A DNA stretch of 64,000 bases from Ailurus styani (GCA_002007465.1 LNAC01000032.1:2356286-2420285); one strand, 5' to 3'. Shown: positions 10,141-22,328, numbered from the stretch's first letter. Notes: a model not told the origin generated them from the letters alone. Numbers and translations are program-made.

Positions 10141-11394
10141 TGAAACTGATTCAGGAAATTTAATGTCAGGTTCAAAGAACTTAACTATAAATTCTAAGGG
10201 TTGATGTTGAGCAATTGCTACAAATTTGTCAGTCCAACCCAGAGCCACACAACCCATAAGTGTGCTAAGTAGATTCAGTGTCCCTGACAGAAACCCTATT
10301 TTCATTTCCATAAATTAAGATTCAAAGTAATAGTGTGTGTTGTTCCATATTTTCAGATCCTAGCCTAATGATTTGGTGATATTTTCTCTCTAGTTCTGCG
10401 CGTGCAAGCATGGCGGAGGCAGGGGGGGGGTGTTCCTTTGTGACAGGATTTAAACTTAAAATTATAAGTAAATTTTGTTTAATGCACATAAGCAGGAAAT
10501 AGCTACTTGTGAATTCATATGTTAGAATTCTGTTTATAGAAGTATTGTAAAGAATGATGCTTTGTTCACGTGAGTGGGATCCTTCTGTCAGTAGGAAAAA
10601 ATATGGAGTGAGCTGCCTTAAGGAACCACCGTGGAGCTTCACTACGTAGTCTGCCAGTTTCATTCAAGAGCTCTCTGCATTTCCCATTTCCTAAGATTGA
10701 ATTTTACTCTCAAAGGAGTAAGCTCTTGACTTGACTAGAGCCTTGCATGAGAATTAGTCACCCATTCACCTGTGCCCACAGCCCCCCTTTCTCTGACTCT
10801 GTTCCTAGAGCTGCCTTGGCTGCCTGCCCAGACCCTTGACTTCTTGAATTTGGGCCCATCATGTTTCTCATGGCTGGCTGAATCCAAGGCCATACACCTT
10901 TCCTTGACCTTTGGTATAAACTTTCTAGACTCCTGTCTGCCTGTCCACCTGGCCATTCCTTGGCCTGATGCCCAGCACATGTTAAAAGCAAAAGGCAAGA
11001 TTTAGGAATCTACTTGTTTCCTCTGAACTACAGAAAGGCAGCCGACGGTCAAGAGAGATGGATATGGTATGTATTTATAAAGTTAAATGAACCAAGGACA
11101 CAACTACAATATTAAAGCAACTCAGCAAAACTCTTTTAATCCGGGCACTGTGCACAGGTCTAGAATACAAGCTGAATAAGACATTAGCCTGATGATGTGG
11201 ACTCGCCTTCTAGTTTAGGAGACAAGCAAGAAAGAGATCATAATACAGCATGTGAGAGAACCACAGCTTCTCCTTGCCTGCCTAATTTTGAATTCTCTAC
11301 TTTTATTTACATATACGCTTGGGTAACAGACTATATATATTACTATGAGATGACACTGACAACATGTCCTTTCTGATTCCCACAGTTTATATGT
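10141..11394. other. Anonymous noncoding sequence
   Basis: No repeat family was recognised. It holds a G9 run at 10422-10430 preceded by a small CpG-containing patch (CTGCGCGTGCAAG). Overlapping frames on both strands at 10735-11005 cancel one another and lack motifs. Confidence 0.5.
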
Positions 11395-11500
11395 CTGTCT
11401 TTCCCACTAAGTTATAAATTCCCTAAGGATAAGGGCCATATCTTATTCCTGTCTTGGCACTTCTAGTGACTAACATAAGTTTCCCTTGAATTGATATACA
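11395..11500 (+). mobile_element. Possible L2 3' end fragment
   Basis: TTCCCACTAAGTTATAAATTC, then CTAAGGATAAGGGCCATATC and CTTGGCACTTCTAGTGACTAA, follow the order of the L2 3' end (ACTAGAATGTAAGCTCC, GAGGGCAGGGA, CCCAGCACCTAG), though with many substitutions. Confidence 0.4.
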
Positions 11501-12039
11501 TGAAGCTCACATATATAAGGGTCTACTATAAAGTAATAAATTAATCATACAAGTAATACCTAATAAACTACAGCATACCTCTTGATCAGTAGCAATGATT
11601 CCAACTGTCTTAAGATATACAGGTGGTTATAATTCACAATGGGAAGTTAATAAGTTAATTGATAGGTGATTAAAAGGAAAAGCAAATGTATTAAAGTTGT
11701 TTAGTGTTTGTTCACCTTACCCCAAACTTTATCTGTAATATATGTGTGTAGTGGGGTTATATCCATATACAAGCAATTATAACACTGCCAGCACCAAGCA
11801 TCTGGGTCACTGACAAGATGGCAGCTAGAATTCACATTTTCAAATAAGAAAAAATTCTAACTCTTGCCATTGTTACCATTTTCCAGTCTTTTGGCCACTA
11901 CCCTCATCTATCACACCTTTACTCTGTATGAAGTTGTCTGGAAGAAGGAGGATAACCCTAGATAGTTTTGAGCCTAGGATGAGACAGTAAGGGTATAGCT
12001 GGCAGCCAAGGAGGTGTAGGACGTAGGAAGGACAATCAA
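11501..12039. other. Anonymous noncoding sequence
   Basis: A/T-rich to about 11780, then balanced. A run reading TATATGTGTGTAGTGGGG lies near 11740. Nothing was recognised. Confidence 0.5.
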
Positions 12040-12225
12040 GGTTAGGGTTCCTGCAAGTGACAGAAAGCCAAATATACAATAAAGGAAAATTCTGTGTGCT
12101 TCAGTACAGCTGGATTTGGAGGCTCAAACAATGTCATCAGAACCCCGCCTCTCTACCTCCCAGCCTGCTCTCTTCTGTGTTGGCTTCATTCTCAGCCTTC
12201 ACCCAGCTCGCCGAACAATTCTACC
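12040..12225. repeat. Ancient interspersed repeat, class unresolved
   Basis: The phrase GGCTCAAACAATGTCATCAG followed by a TCTCTACCTCC block and CTGTGTTGGCTTCATTCTCA is one I recognise as a recurrent mammalian interspersed repeat, but I cannot assign a family name with confidence. It starts near GGTTCCTGCAAGTGACAGAA. Confidence 0.5.
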
Positions 12226-12899
12226 TTTTGTGGAAGCTAAGTTCAGTGTCATATTTTCCAGAAACTTAACATTGTACTTGATAGTGAATAAAGGATGAAT
12301 GAAATTGTTTAACCACTCTCTGCTTTGATATGCTGCAATGTAAAGCTTGTTGACAAAAGTATTAAAGTGTGATCGAACCAAGGGAGGGGTAGCACTTTCA
12401 GTCTTGGCAATTGCTTAAACTCAGTGGTAGCTTCAAGTCTCACGAACACATACTGTATTATACAAAATGACAGAATTCTATAGTTGTGCTGATGAATCTG
12501 AACTTTAACAAGCAGTACTTACTCAGGTTATCTCTCAAAGACCACGATGGGATTTATAATCGAGTTTTTAATTACATTTTATGTCCTCAGTTGACCATTT
12601 GTTATGGTAAAATAGTATCATTTAGTTCTCGCCTTTGTCTTTGTCTGGCCTGGCATAGTACATGTAATTTACAAGGTCGGATTGTGTTTTATTCAAGTAT
12701 TTATCCCCAGCAGAGTGTTTGTTCAAAGTAGGTGGGTAATAGGTATATCTTAAATGAATTGCCTCCCTCTTCAACAGTCCCACTGACTCTCAGTCTCCGG
12801 TGTTTTGCAGATTCTGCCCGTCCTTGCATTATTGCTCATTAACTCATCCATCTAGTGCCATGCCTATATCTCTCAAGATTCCAGATCATGTGCACGCTG
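12226..12899. other. Anonymous noncoding sequence
   Basis: No recognised family. A short TG run begins at 12899 at the boundary with the next L1 fragment. Confidence 0.5.
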
Positions 12900-14060
12900 T
12901 GTGTGTGTGTTTCAACTAAAGTATAACTTGCATATAGTAAGGCACAAAATTCTCGATTGCTGAACTGTACAATTTGATGAATTTTTACCAAGTGAATAGA
13001 CTTGTGTGGCCATCAACAAGTTCAATAAGTAAAACATTTTTGGAAGGGCTTCCCTATGCCACCTTCCAGTGTCCCACCAGAGATAACTGCTTTTATAACC
13101 TCCATTGTTACAGACTATCCTATTTTTGAACTTCATACAAATAGAAAATCATACACTATAACAGTTATCTTTCCAAAATAACAAACCATCCCAAAACTTA
13201 ATTGTTTAAAACAATCAGCATTATTTGCTCATAAGTCTCTGGGTCAACAATTTGGCTTGGGTTCAGCTGGGAAGTTCGTCTGCTTGTCTCGGCTTGGGTC
13301 ACTCACGTGGCTACAGTCATGTGGCAACTCAATTTGGTGGTTCATGATCTAAAGAGGCTCAAATAAATACCTACTGGTTTTTGCTGCCAGTTGGGCTGTG
13401 TGCATCCAGCAGGGCAGACTAGGCATTTATCACGGGACATCCGTGTTCTGAGAGGGTGAGGCCTAGGCTGAGGAATCACAGGATGGTCCTTCCCCCAGGC
13501 CTCCCACTCCCACCACATTCCTTTGGTCAGAACAAGTCACAACAGCAACTGATATTCAAGAGAAGAGTATATAAACTCTATATCCTGTTGAAAGTAGTTG
13601 CAAAAAAGTATGTGGCCATTCTTAATTCACCACAGACAACATGTTCTATTTACGTCTGACTTTTTCACTCAACGTTACCATGAGATTCATACACGATATT
13701 GTATATATTATTAATTTGTTCTTTTTTTCATGTGGGTATTCTAGTATATGAAAATACCACAAACTATATATCCATTCTACTGTTGATGGGCATACAGGTT
13801 GTTTTCAATTTGGAGCCATTATGAATAAAGCTGTTATGAACATTCCTATACGTGTCCTCTAGTGGACGCAGGTACTCATATCTATTGAGTGTATATCCGG
13901 GAGTAAAAGTATTGGGTAATAGGGGATGCATATGTTTAGCTCTTATTATACTGATAAATATTCTTCTAAGTGGTTATTTTGCAAAATGTTGTAATCTAGA
14001 AGTTTCACAGTGACTTGGAAAACTGTTTCAACACCACCCCCCTTATGTCTTCTTGGGTTC
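12900..14060 (-). mobile_element. Decayed antisense L1M 3' region, split in two
   Basis: The left part (12900-13157) contains GTACAATTTGATGAATTTTT and AATAGAAAATCATACACTA, and the right part (13641-14060) resumes with TTTTTCACTCAACGTTACCA, GTTGATGGGCATACAGGTTG and AAAGCTGTTATGAACATTCC. Together they follow the reverse-complement order of an ancient L1 3' end. The break is filled by another repeat at 13158-13640. Confidence 0.7.
13158..13640. mobile_element. LTR- or transposon-like element inserted in L1M
   Basis: It begins near TAACAGTTATC and reads CAAACCATCCCAAAACTTAA, then TCTCTGGGTCAACAATTTGG, GGTTCAGCTGGGAAG, and later CTTTGGTCAGAACAAGTCAC, ending near CCACAGACAAC. This is a known old mammalian repeat pattern, probably a MaLR/ERVL-type LTR by its TGT...ACA-like ends, but I am not certain of the family. 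Its position inside a continuous L1M shows that it is younger than the L1. Confidence 0.5.
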
Positions 14061-14284
14061 TCAAACAAAACTATGGTGGTTTTTTTTCCTCTGTCAGGTA
14101 TTCTTATTACTCTTGTAATGGTAAAAATGATTTCAACATAACCATCTCATAATTCATTTAATCCAAACACATTTCCTTGAGCAATCAAAATACCAACCCT
14201 CTTTTCTGAATGCCCTATAGATGACAAATCTAGTATGTCTAACTGACAAAGTGTGCAGCAGCTGAATCAAAGAGACATGATCAG

Positions 14285-14447
14285 GGCACCAGGGTGGCTC
14301 AGTCATTAAGCGTTTACCTTCGGCTCAGGTCATGATCCTGGGGTCCTGGAATTGAGCCCCACATCGGGCTCCCTGCTCTGCTGCCTGTGTTCCCTCTCTC
14401 ACTGTGTCTCTCTCTGTCAAATAAATAAATAAATCTTTAAAAAACAA
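14285..14447 (+). mobile_element. CAN SINE, arctoid-type head
   Basis: CACCAGGGTGGCTCAGTCATTAAGC head, conserved middle, TCTCTCTGTCAAATAAAT tail. The target-site duplication is CAAAGAGACATGATCAG at 14268-14284 and CAAAGAGACATGAGCAG at 14448-14464 (one mismatch). A short internal deletion removes part of the GAGCCTGCTTC segment. Confidence 0.96.
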
Positions 14448-14504
14448 CAAAGAGACATGAGCAGAATCACACCAACACCCAAGTTTGAGAGAAGGGTAAG
14501 GGGA

Positions 14505-14725
14505 GGGTAACTAACATTTATTGGAGACCTACTATGTGACAGTCCCTGTGCTATGCACTCTGCCCATGGATCACTGAGTCCTCACAACAATACTGGAAGG
14601 TAGGTTTGATTATTCCTATTTTTAGATGAGTCATGACTGCCTACCCAAAGTCACATTTTACCTGCTAAGTAGCAGAGTGCAGATCTAGATTGTCATATGC
14701 ACTACCTAGCATTGTATCAGTGAAG
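14505..14725 (-). mobile_element. Antisense MIR SINE
   Basis: Near full length. It reads AACATTTATTGGAGACCTAC, TCCCTGTGCTATGCACT, GAGTCCTCACAACAATACTG and CCTATTTTTAGATGAGTCA in the order expected for reverse-complement MIR. Confidence 0.85.
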
Positions 14726-15038
14726 ATCTTTAAGGTGAGCAAGATACATGAATTGCTGCAGAGTGGATTATAACTGATCCCTTGGCCAGCACTCAAATAC
14801 ACTGAGGCTCAGAGAAAGCCAAAATGGCAGGAGTTGCGAACTCAACACGTCCCCAGAACACACACTAAAAATGTCTCATGTAGTTTGTTAAAAATTATTT
14901 TTCAAGCCAAATTTCCACTGGTACCCCCACTGCCTCAGTCACTGGGGGTGAATTGCTCTTTCCACATACCCAGGAGTGAGGATCACCATGTGGTTGAAAT
15001 AACCCAGGGTGCCAGGAGAGCATACATGAGCCCATATT
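14726..15038. other. Anonymous noncoding sequence
   Basis: Nothing recognised apart from the target site of the following SINE. Confidence 0.5.
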
Positions 15039-15054
15039 CACGTGATCTGTTTCC

Positions 15055-15254
15055 TTTTTTTTTTTTTAAGATTTTATTTATTTATTTGACAGAGAGAGAC
15101 ACAGTGAGAGAGGGAATGTAAGCAGGGGGAGTGGAGAGGGAGAAGCAGGCTTTCCCATCCAGCAGAGAGCCTGATGTGGGACTCGATCCCAGGACCCTGG
15201 GATCATGCCCTGAGCTGAAGGCAGAACCTTAACAACTGAGCCACCCAGGCACCC
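15055..15254 (-). mobile_element. Antisense CAN SINE
   Basis: A T-rich lead is followed by AAGATTTTATTTATTTATT, a purine-rich body and a GAGCCACCCAGGCACCCC end. CACGTGATCTGTTTCC at 15039-15054 recurs as CACGAGATCTGTTTCC at 15255-15270 (one mismatch in 16). Confidence 0.97.
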
Positions 15255-15270
15255 CACGAGATCTGTTTCC

Positions 15271-16074
15271 TGACAGTCTTCTCCCAATTCTAAATTCCTC
15301 TTCGCCTACACGATAACTTGGAGCTCCTGGATGAAGTTCGTGGCGTTCTGTTGGAGTCCCCATTTCCACCTTCCCCATTCACTTCAATTCACTCAGCCCC
15401 CAGACACTGGCCCAGTGTCTCTCTCTCCTGTGCATGTCCGACACCCCACAGGCCCTTCTGTCTTTGCTCAGCCCTCTCACCGAGCACAACACAGCCCATT
15501 CAAACATACACATGAGGCATGATTTACAAGGAAGAATACTTAGTCTGGGCTTCCTTCAGCTTTGTCACCATAGGGAAACACTTGGTTCTTACTCACATAC
15601 TATCAAAACCATGTACCTCCACACACACTGTTATTTCTCCCATTCTGCAACTCACACACACAACAATCTCTTCATGGAAGTTCATCAATGACTAGGTCTT
15701 TTTTAGTCTGCTATTAAACAAGGCATTTTTTTCTTCTGTCAAAGCTATACATTTTCCGTAATTACCTAGGCCTTTCCTAAGAAAAGAAAAATAAACGAAA
15801 TCAATAATCTATACATGCCGCAATTGTCTCTGTCTTTGAGGTTCTTTCCCAAGCTGTGACTCACTATAGAGCTTTGAAGATCACCCACCCCGGGCTAAAC
15901 AAAAATGAATGTCCTTCTCCTGATTACTACCTAAAAGAACAAGGGCCTGAAATCTCCTGAGTTCTTAGAACTTTCACCCCTGGATGACACATGGGAAGTG
16001 TCTGTGAAAAAGCAACACTACTTGTTGAAACTTGGGGGTTTATTTTGAAGACCGAATGCATAATGAATGACTAT
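15271..16074. other. Anonymous, pyrimidine-rich then mixed
   Basis: 15310-15520 is rich in CCC, CCA and CACA and gives several overlapping 60-85 codon frames with no motif. No repeat family was recognised. Confidence 0.5.
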
Positions 16075-16255
16075 GAGAATAAGCTCTGCAGGTTTGAATC
16101 CTAGGCTTGCTATTGGCCAACAGTGTGACCTTGGGAAGGTTACTTCACCTTTCAGAAAATAGAAATGATGTTATCTATCTCATATTATTGCTGTGGAAAT
16201 CCGTGAGATAATAAAGTGCTTCTTATAGTGCCTACCTAGCATATCATAAGGTCAC
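16075..16255 (+). mobile_element. Sense MIR SINE
   Basis: TTTGAATCCTAGGCTTGC, AGTGTGACCTTGGGAAGGTTA, then the GAGATAATAAAGTGCTT and TAGTGCCTACCTAGCAT segments match MIR in sense order. Confidence 0.85.
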
Positions 16256-16829
16256 AATCCATGTTAGGTAGCATTATTTCAACAAACTCTGTCAGAATCA
16301 CCTTTGTGTCTTCAGCCTGCCTCCCAATCTCCTTCCTCTTTCCTACTCTTGGACTACTGCCTTACATGGAAATTTCCACCCTTTGTCATTACTTCTCATA
16401 CTCTATTTCCAGTTTGGCTCAACTCCATCCCTCCCCACAACCTGAATTCCTGCACCCCCACCAGGCTCCTCCCCATGCCCTGTGGAACCTCTGCCTCAGT
16501 GTAAACACACATTTTGTCCTTTCTCCTCAATGCTGGCTTGTCCCTGAAGATACCATTTCCCTTACAACCCTTTCTAACGGCGACCACTCATCCCATGACC
16601 CATCACCTTTGAGATGAGCATATTCTAATCACAAACCTCATTCAGTCATCTCCCAACATCTGCTTACCTCTGAATTCAAAGCCATCCATATGCATCACTT
16701 TTCTCCATTTTTTTGCCGCCATGTTTCTTAGCTCTTTCATAAATTATACCTGATTTGAACTTTATCCTTTCTCATGTATTTAACAATTATGCTGTATTAA
16801 TAGGTACATGAAACTCTACACCATGCACT
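16256..16829. other. C/T-rich anonymous sequence
   Basis: A long pyrimidine-biased stretch with a 118-codon frame at 16261-16617 and an opposite-strand frame through the same bases. The composition resembles L2/CR1 LINE coding text, but no clear match could be made. Confidence 0.4.
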
Positions 16830-16975
16830 TAGCAGTATAAAGGTAAAAAAGACATTATTCAAGTTCTTTGAATTAGCAGTCTGGTAGGAAAGCAGATACA
16901 TAGTAATAAGAGAACATTATTTATTATAATGAGTGCTATCAAGGAGATACGTACTGATATAACAGAAGTTCACAC
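16830..16975 (-). mobile_element. Possible antisense L2 fragment
   Basis: GCAGTCTGGTAGGAAAGCAGATACATAGTAATAAG-type text followed by GAGTGCTATCAAGGAGATA resembles the antisense L2 segment that reads TTCTAGTGGGGGAGACAGACAATAA and GTGCTATGGAGAA. Confidence 0.4.
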
Positions 16976-17079
16976 CCTGCAGTCACCTCCATGTCCATTA
17001 TGTCTTCCCTTTTAAGCCCTATATCTTGCATAACCTGATCATCTCAACTTTTCTATTTGTCCACCTATAAACAGAACTC

Positions 17080-18040
17080 CCCCCTTAAGATCTGGTTACC
17101 TATAATTTGGAATTGCTCACCTCCAAGATCTTAAACTCTTAAATGTCCCTCATTGATGATAACCTCGAATCCCTATGAAACCTGCTCTCTGCCTTCATTT
17201 TCCTCCATTTCCAAAACATGCCATACTCTTACTATTTGTTGGTTCCTTTTATACCATTTTAATATCTCTATATAGTGCCATTAATTCTATTAGCCCATGT
17301 TCTCCAGTCTTAACTTACTTGGAGAACCCCTAACCTGGGTCTTCAAACAATCCATAGTCACATTTTCTTCCCCCAAGGTTCTAACTATTATTGGAAACAT
17401 TCAAAATAACAATAATTTAAAAACTGAATAGTTCCATTAAATCCAATCCAACCTCAACTGGCAACTTTTCCTACACAACAGTACTTTCATTCAGTGAAAC
17501 CCAACTGCATTCCCTACAAAGCCAATTTCACATCATTTCCTTTCTCCAAATCCTTCTACCACATTACCTCAGCTGAAGCCATGGGATAGCTCTTTTAACT
17601 TGCCCCATTCCTCCTCAAAATAGCTTTAAACTCCCATCCATTTTTTCTTCCTCCCTTCCCAGGACAGAGAACAGAATAGGTTCCTACTCTCCAGGGCTAA
17701 CCACTCTGCCTGTGACCTTGATCTTAGCCAGTTCATCCTCTTGGAGTATCCACATCAATTGTCATTCACTTGACTCTTCCCTTTCTCCCTCTCCACTGAT
17801 CCTTCCCTCCCTCAGCCTATAAGCAAGCTACAATCTCTCTTCCCATCCTATAAGAGCATTCCCTTGATATGCTACCCCTCAAGCTACCATCCATTCTCTT
17901 TTCTCTTTTCTTTTTTTCACTGCCAACTTCTTGAAAGAAACCTATACTCATTGATTTCCACTTCCTGACCACCCTATGCCTGGGCAATCTGCCTTCCAGC
18001 CATGTGGCTCTAATAACAGTGCCTTACTTAGCACAGATCA
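17080..18040 (+). mobile_element. L2/CR1-superfamily LINE remnant
   Basis: A long, pyrimidine-rich stretch with many CTTCC, CCTCC and CTCCA words. CCAACTTCTTGAAAGAAACC, followed by CACTTCCTGACCACCC and TCTGCCTTCCAGCCATG, resembles internal reverse-transcriptase-upstream sequence of L2/CR1 LINEs. Divergence is high and the call rests on the general order and composition. Confidence 0.4.
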
Positions 18041-18480
18041 CCAAGGAAAATACAAGATACTAGAGAAATAATTTGAAACCAAGGTTTAAATAGAGTAGGG
18101 TTAGGCGTTTTCAGTGAAATTCTCACAAGAATTAAACACCACCCAATTCTCACAATTGTGTGTTGTTGAATTAGAAGGAGGAAAAACAATGTTCTTAATT
18201 GTTTTTCAGAAAAAGGAAGAAACTTCAGGATGTAAATTACAAATCATGTGGGTTCTTTTTCCTCTTCCCTGGAATACTCTGATTTTTAGAGCATAATGAC
18301 AGTGTATGGTGTTTTACATAACCATTTTGATTTATAATGTATAAATCCATTTTGCATGAAATGAATCAAATCAGGTCTTAGAGTTCATATAGTAGTCTTT
18401 ATTTATAAATGTAGTTTCCAGGAATAGCAATGAATCAATTTAACTAATTCTTTCATTATTCTGAAGAAAGATAAGCAATA
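18041..18480. other. Anonymous noncoding sequence
   Basis: A/T-rich. No family was recognised. Confidence 0.5.
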
Positions 18481-18497
18481 AAAATTTGGGTAAAACA

Positions 18498-18692
18498 GGG
18501 GCACCTGGGTGGCTCTGTGGGTTAGGCCTCTGCCTTCAGCTGGGGTCATGATCTCGGCGTCTTGGGAGCAAGCCCCGCATCAGGCTCTCTGCTCAGCAGG
18601 GAGCCTGCTTCCCCCTCTCCCTCTGCCTGCCTCTCTGCCTACTGTGATCTCTCTCTCTTTCTGTCAAATAAATAAACAAAATCTTTTTTTAA
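18498..18692 (+). mobile_element. CAN SINE, mustelid-like subfamily
   Basis: The head ends TGTGGGTTAGGCCTCTGCC and the body includes CTGCCTCTCTGCCTACTGTG. The flanks AAAATTTGGGTAAAACA and AAAAATGGGGGGAAACA may be a degraded target-site duplication (13 of 17 matching). Confidence 0.95.
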
Positions 18693-18709
18693 AAAAATGG
18701 GGGGAAACA

Positions 18710-20545
18710 TATCTAGAATGCAGATATGTCTATAATCTCTAGTCCTTGTAGTCAAGGATCATACATATACTCTCCTAACTATGGCAGAATGAAATTCAAG
18801 ATTAATAATATGTTTTCATGAGTTTTAGGAGTTTTTTACATGTTGCTGTTTCTGTCCACACCTTTGCTATGACTCACTTTCACTGGGATTCTGCTGACAA
18901 TCTGTTCTAATGCATTCTTGTCTTCCAAAGTGTATCATTACTTCTGCCTTGACATATCCGTATTAGTGTCATCAATTAACCCCATGCTTGCCAGTTTCAC
19001 AATATAAATGCTTTATAATTAGAATAATGACATTCAATCATAGTATAAGAATCAACTGAGCCTTCAGAAAACTGAGGGTGTGGTCTCTCTGTCTGGTCTC
19101 TAGAGGTTTCAGACAACTAAGGACATTTCTATTTCTACCTCATGCGATGCAGGCTGACATCTGAGAGTGTCTGAAGAGTAAGAGTCTTTCTGTCCTTTTA
19201 GACAAATTTAAAGTGTTAAGGTTTAATTCTACCAGAAAAAAGGTAGGAGGAAAGTATGACTTGGAGAGTGTTAAAAATTCTTGGTTCACAGATTTTATTT
19301 CTTAGAGTACTCCTTTTACGGGTGTTTTCTTAAGAGGAAGGAGCTCCTTACGGTGTGTCTTCGCCATCATATCACATAGTTAAGCAGGAAAGAGCTGAAT
19401 GCTGTTTGCAAGTACATAGAAAATGCCAGAGCCAGATAGCCAGGTCGCATGGAGGTTACCCTCTCTACCTCAAAAATCACAAAGGGAACAAAGTACAGAG
19501 AGCCAGGGCTAGCTTTTGGTTTTAATGATCTAAGGATTCAAAGTTGAGAAATTGCCTTTTTCTTATATTTCACCAAGAGTATATTCAGTTAAGAGCCTTA
19601 ATTCTGTTAACTGTGGAACAATAATGCACCTTTCCAAGGCTATTTCCTGACAAGTGAAGAAGCCTAGGGAAAAACTCCTCTATACCATAATTATGGCTGG
19701 AATACATCTTGTCCTTTGTCCAACACTGCTTACTTATACAATGTTATTCACACACCAAAGGGAATTCTAGTTACCATGAAAAACAAGCCACAGGGACACT
19801 CTAGAAATTTCCCACAATTATTTGTTCCAAAGTAAATACATTTCCTTTGATTTTGACAGAACCATAAAACACAGAAGTGTATTGTGAAGCTCTGTTTAGC
19901 TGTGTGTTTACCAATACCCTGGAGGCTTTACTCTTTGAAACGCAGTGAGATTACATCATGCTGTTTCATCTCTCATCACTTGACATGCATATATGTTATA
20001 CCTAACAATCAAACATCAGCAGGGAAAAACAATGAACTAATTCATGAATCAGGATTCTGTTTTATACTCCATTTGTGAAGGATAATCATGACTTAGCTTA
20101 AACAAGACTTTATGTCTTGATTGCAGGTTTTAAAGCATGAAAGTGTTGACCAAGCCTGGGTCCCTGATGTAACACATGAAACACAGACTATTTGTACTTT
20201 CTTTGCTGAAGGAGCATATAGGTGTTAACTCATGTAACGGGATAGGAACAAACAACAGAACATACAGAAGGCTGTCATTTCTAAATTTCGTCACCGTTCT
20301 TCTCATCCATAGTAACAATAACTGTTTTCGCTGGACTTTCTTTTCTCTTCCAATTGAGAAGAGTTTCAAATGTGTGGGTCCTTGTAACTCTACTCTCCAA
20401 AATCAGAGAGTCACTTCAGGGGAGCATTTTGTTTCCATTTTAGACGCCAAACTTGAGTTTTCATTTCATTTGATTATGGGTACAGTGGGATTACAAAAGA
20501 GTGATAAATGTTCACAAACCACACAAGTCCCATTACTTTACAGGG
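18710..20545. other. Repeat-poor anonymous sequence
   Basis: One of the longest stretches in the window in which I recognise no transposon. Frames of up to 79 codons at 19884-20369 occur on both strands, and the 151-codon frame starting at 20176 runs straight into a TG microsatellite, so none is called. Confidence 0.5.
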
Positions 20546-20620
20546 TTGTGTGTGTGTGTGTGAGTGTATGTGTGTGTGTGACTATCCTTTCATTCATTCA
20601 TTCATTCATTCATTCATTCA
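20546..20620. repeat. (TG)n and (CATT)n microsatellite pair
   Basis: A TG run with GA and TA interruptions to 20580, a 9-base spacer, then about seven CATT units from 20590. The ATTC-type run joined to AGTAAATATTG may be the remains of an L2 or MIR terminus. Confidence 0.95.
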
Positions 20621-21059
20621 GTAAATATTGAAAACATCTAAACCATGAGAGGCATTGACCTTCCAAGAAACAATACAGAAGGATCTTGTGGTTCTATGGT
20701 CTCCTTAACTCCGATTCATTCACATCCATTCCCATGGCTACCCTTGAGCTTTACATCACCTGGAATTGGGTCACTTAAGGCTCCTAAAACAAACCACACC
20801 TTTCTATCTATGCCCCTCCCCTCCTCTTTTATACTTTTAAAGCTAGTCTTTGATATTGCTGATACCTTTAGTTTTTCATCACTTGGGAAGCTTCCAAATA
20901 TACACGGATTCAGATGCTAGCTCACCTAGAGCCACATTTAGTCTATGGCAGCAGTCTAGCAAGTACCCTCCTTTCTAGCTTCCTTTGTCTTTTCACTGCC
21001 TTCACCATGACAAAACCAACTCAGTTCAACCCAACCAGATTAATAGAAGCATCCGTGGA
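20621..21059. other. Anonymous noncoding sequence
   Basis: No family was recognised. Two frames of about 100 codons lack motifs and splice context. Confidence 0.5.
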
Positions 21060-21310
21060 ATGGCATGGCCTCAGACAAAGTACTAGCCTATGGAATCACT
21101 CTGTGGTTTGTTTATGCCTTGGCCAGTTGTCAGCTGTGTGTGACTTTATTAAGTTGTTAATCTCCACAGACCTCAGTTTCTCCATCCATATCATGGAAAT
21201 AATAATTACTCCACCACAGTCTTTGCTATGAGGAATAGAGAATGGGCACTTTAATTATATACCATAGATCCTGAGATATAGTAGGCATGAATAAATAGTA
21301 ACTAGCATTA
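21060..21310 (+). mobile_element. Sense MIR SINE, diverged
   Basis: CCAGTTGTCAGCTGTGTGTGA, CAGACCTCAGTTTCTCC, ATGGAAATAATAATTACTCC and TAGTAGGCATGAATAAATAG match the MIR order. Confidence 0.75.
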
Positions 21311-21689
21311 TTTTTCTATTTCTGGTTCAGGTCTGCTAAGCCCTTCTGGAGAATATTACATATTCATGTTACTGGGCTCCATTATAAATTTATGAGCTCC
21401 AATCTTAACTGGGCCCTCAAGGGTTTCTCATCTACTCCATTTCCGTTCTTCATAACAGCTGTTCCAAACCTTTACCACATTCCTCGAGGGTCCAACCAGC
21501 TCCCTGCCTCCCCTGCTCTCAGCAGGTGACTTAACCTCACCATCACTGAGATAACAGGTGCCTTTGAGCAAGTCTGCTTCTGTCCTGACTTATCCAATCA
21601 GCCATGTCATCGCATCTCCTCTCCCACTTCAATTCTATATCAGGAAAAGAGGTATCCCTGCTCACTCAATCACTAACTAAATGACTCAG
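21311..21689. other. Anonymous noncoding sequence
   Basis: Pyrimidine-biased and possibly old LINE text, but not assignable. Confidence 0.4.
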
Positions 21690-21955
21690 GAAGTATTTAT
21701 TGAACGTGAACCGAGCATACGTCAGGCCCTGAGCTTGGTGCCAGTATGCCCTCAAACAGCTCTAGCCTCATGGAAGAGTCAGACCCACAAACAAACTAGA
21801 CCCAAACAACAGGGTATATGCTACAACAGATGTGAAGACAGGTACCAGCCAAGAGCTGCAAGGTCAGCTATGACAGCTTCTGGTAGGGGAAGTTGTATCT
21901 GAGCTGAAAACTGAAAAAGAAAAGAGGAGTAACCAGGGCCTTTCAGACAAAGAAA
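21690..21955 (-). mobile_element. Antisense L2 3' region
   Basis: It begins AAGTATTTATTGAACGTGA, then GGCCCTGAGCTTGGTGCC, TAGCCTCATGGAAGAGTCAG and GAGCTGAAAACTGAAAAAG, the expected order for reverse-complement L2 from its 3' end inward. Confidence 0.65.
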
Positions 21956-22313
21956 GCAAGATATGTACCAATCATAGAAACATGGAAAAGCCAGATGCTA
22001 GCCATGAGTCAAGTACCAAGGGAATGAGTGACTTCAATGTTTTTAAGTGTAACAAGACAAAAGATTCCATGCATTAAGGGGTAGAAACCAATCAAGTGAT
22101 TTCATATTCTTTTATTCCTTTAAAAAATACTATCGAAACAACATTCAGATAGGCAACAACTGCACTGAGCCCTCTGCCTAAAAATGAGAGGATCTTTTGT
22201 GGAAGATCCCAGACCTCATAGTGGAGGTGGATGGCAGAGGATTGCCACAGCCCATAGCACTTCCTGAAGCTTTTCCAGGATGTCTTTCTAGCAAATCATG
22301 AAGGTCTCCAAAC
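21956..22313. other. Anonymous noncoding sequence
   Basis: Nothing recognised; it may include a continuation of the antisense L2 in its first 100 bases. Confidence 0.45.
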
Positions 22314-22328
22314 TTTTTTATGCTTTCC

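Noticed and set aside
20176..20631. 151-codon open frame
   Set aside because: Its last third is translated TG and CATT microsatellite, and the rest has no motif.
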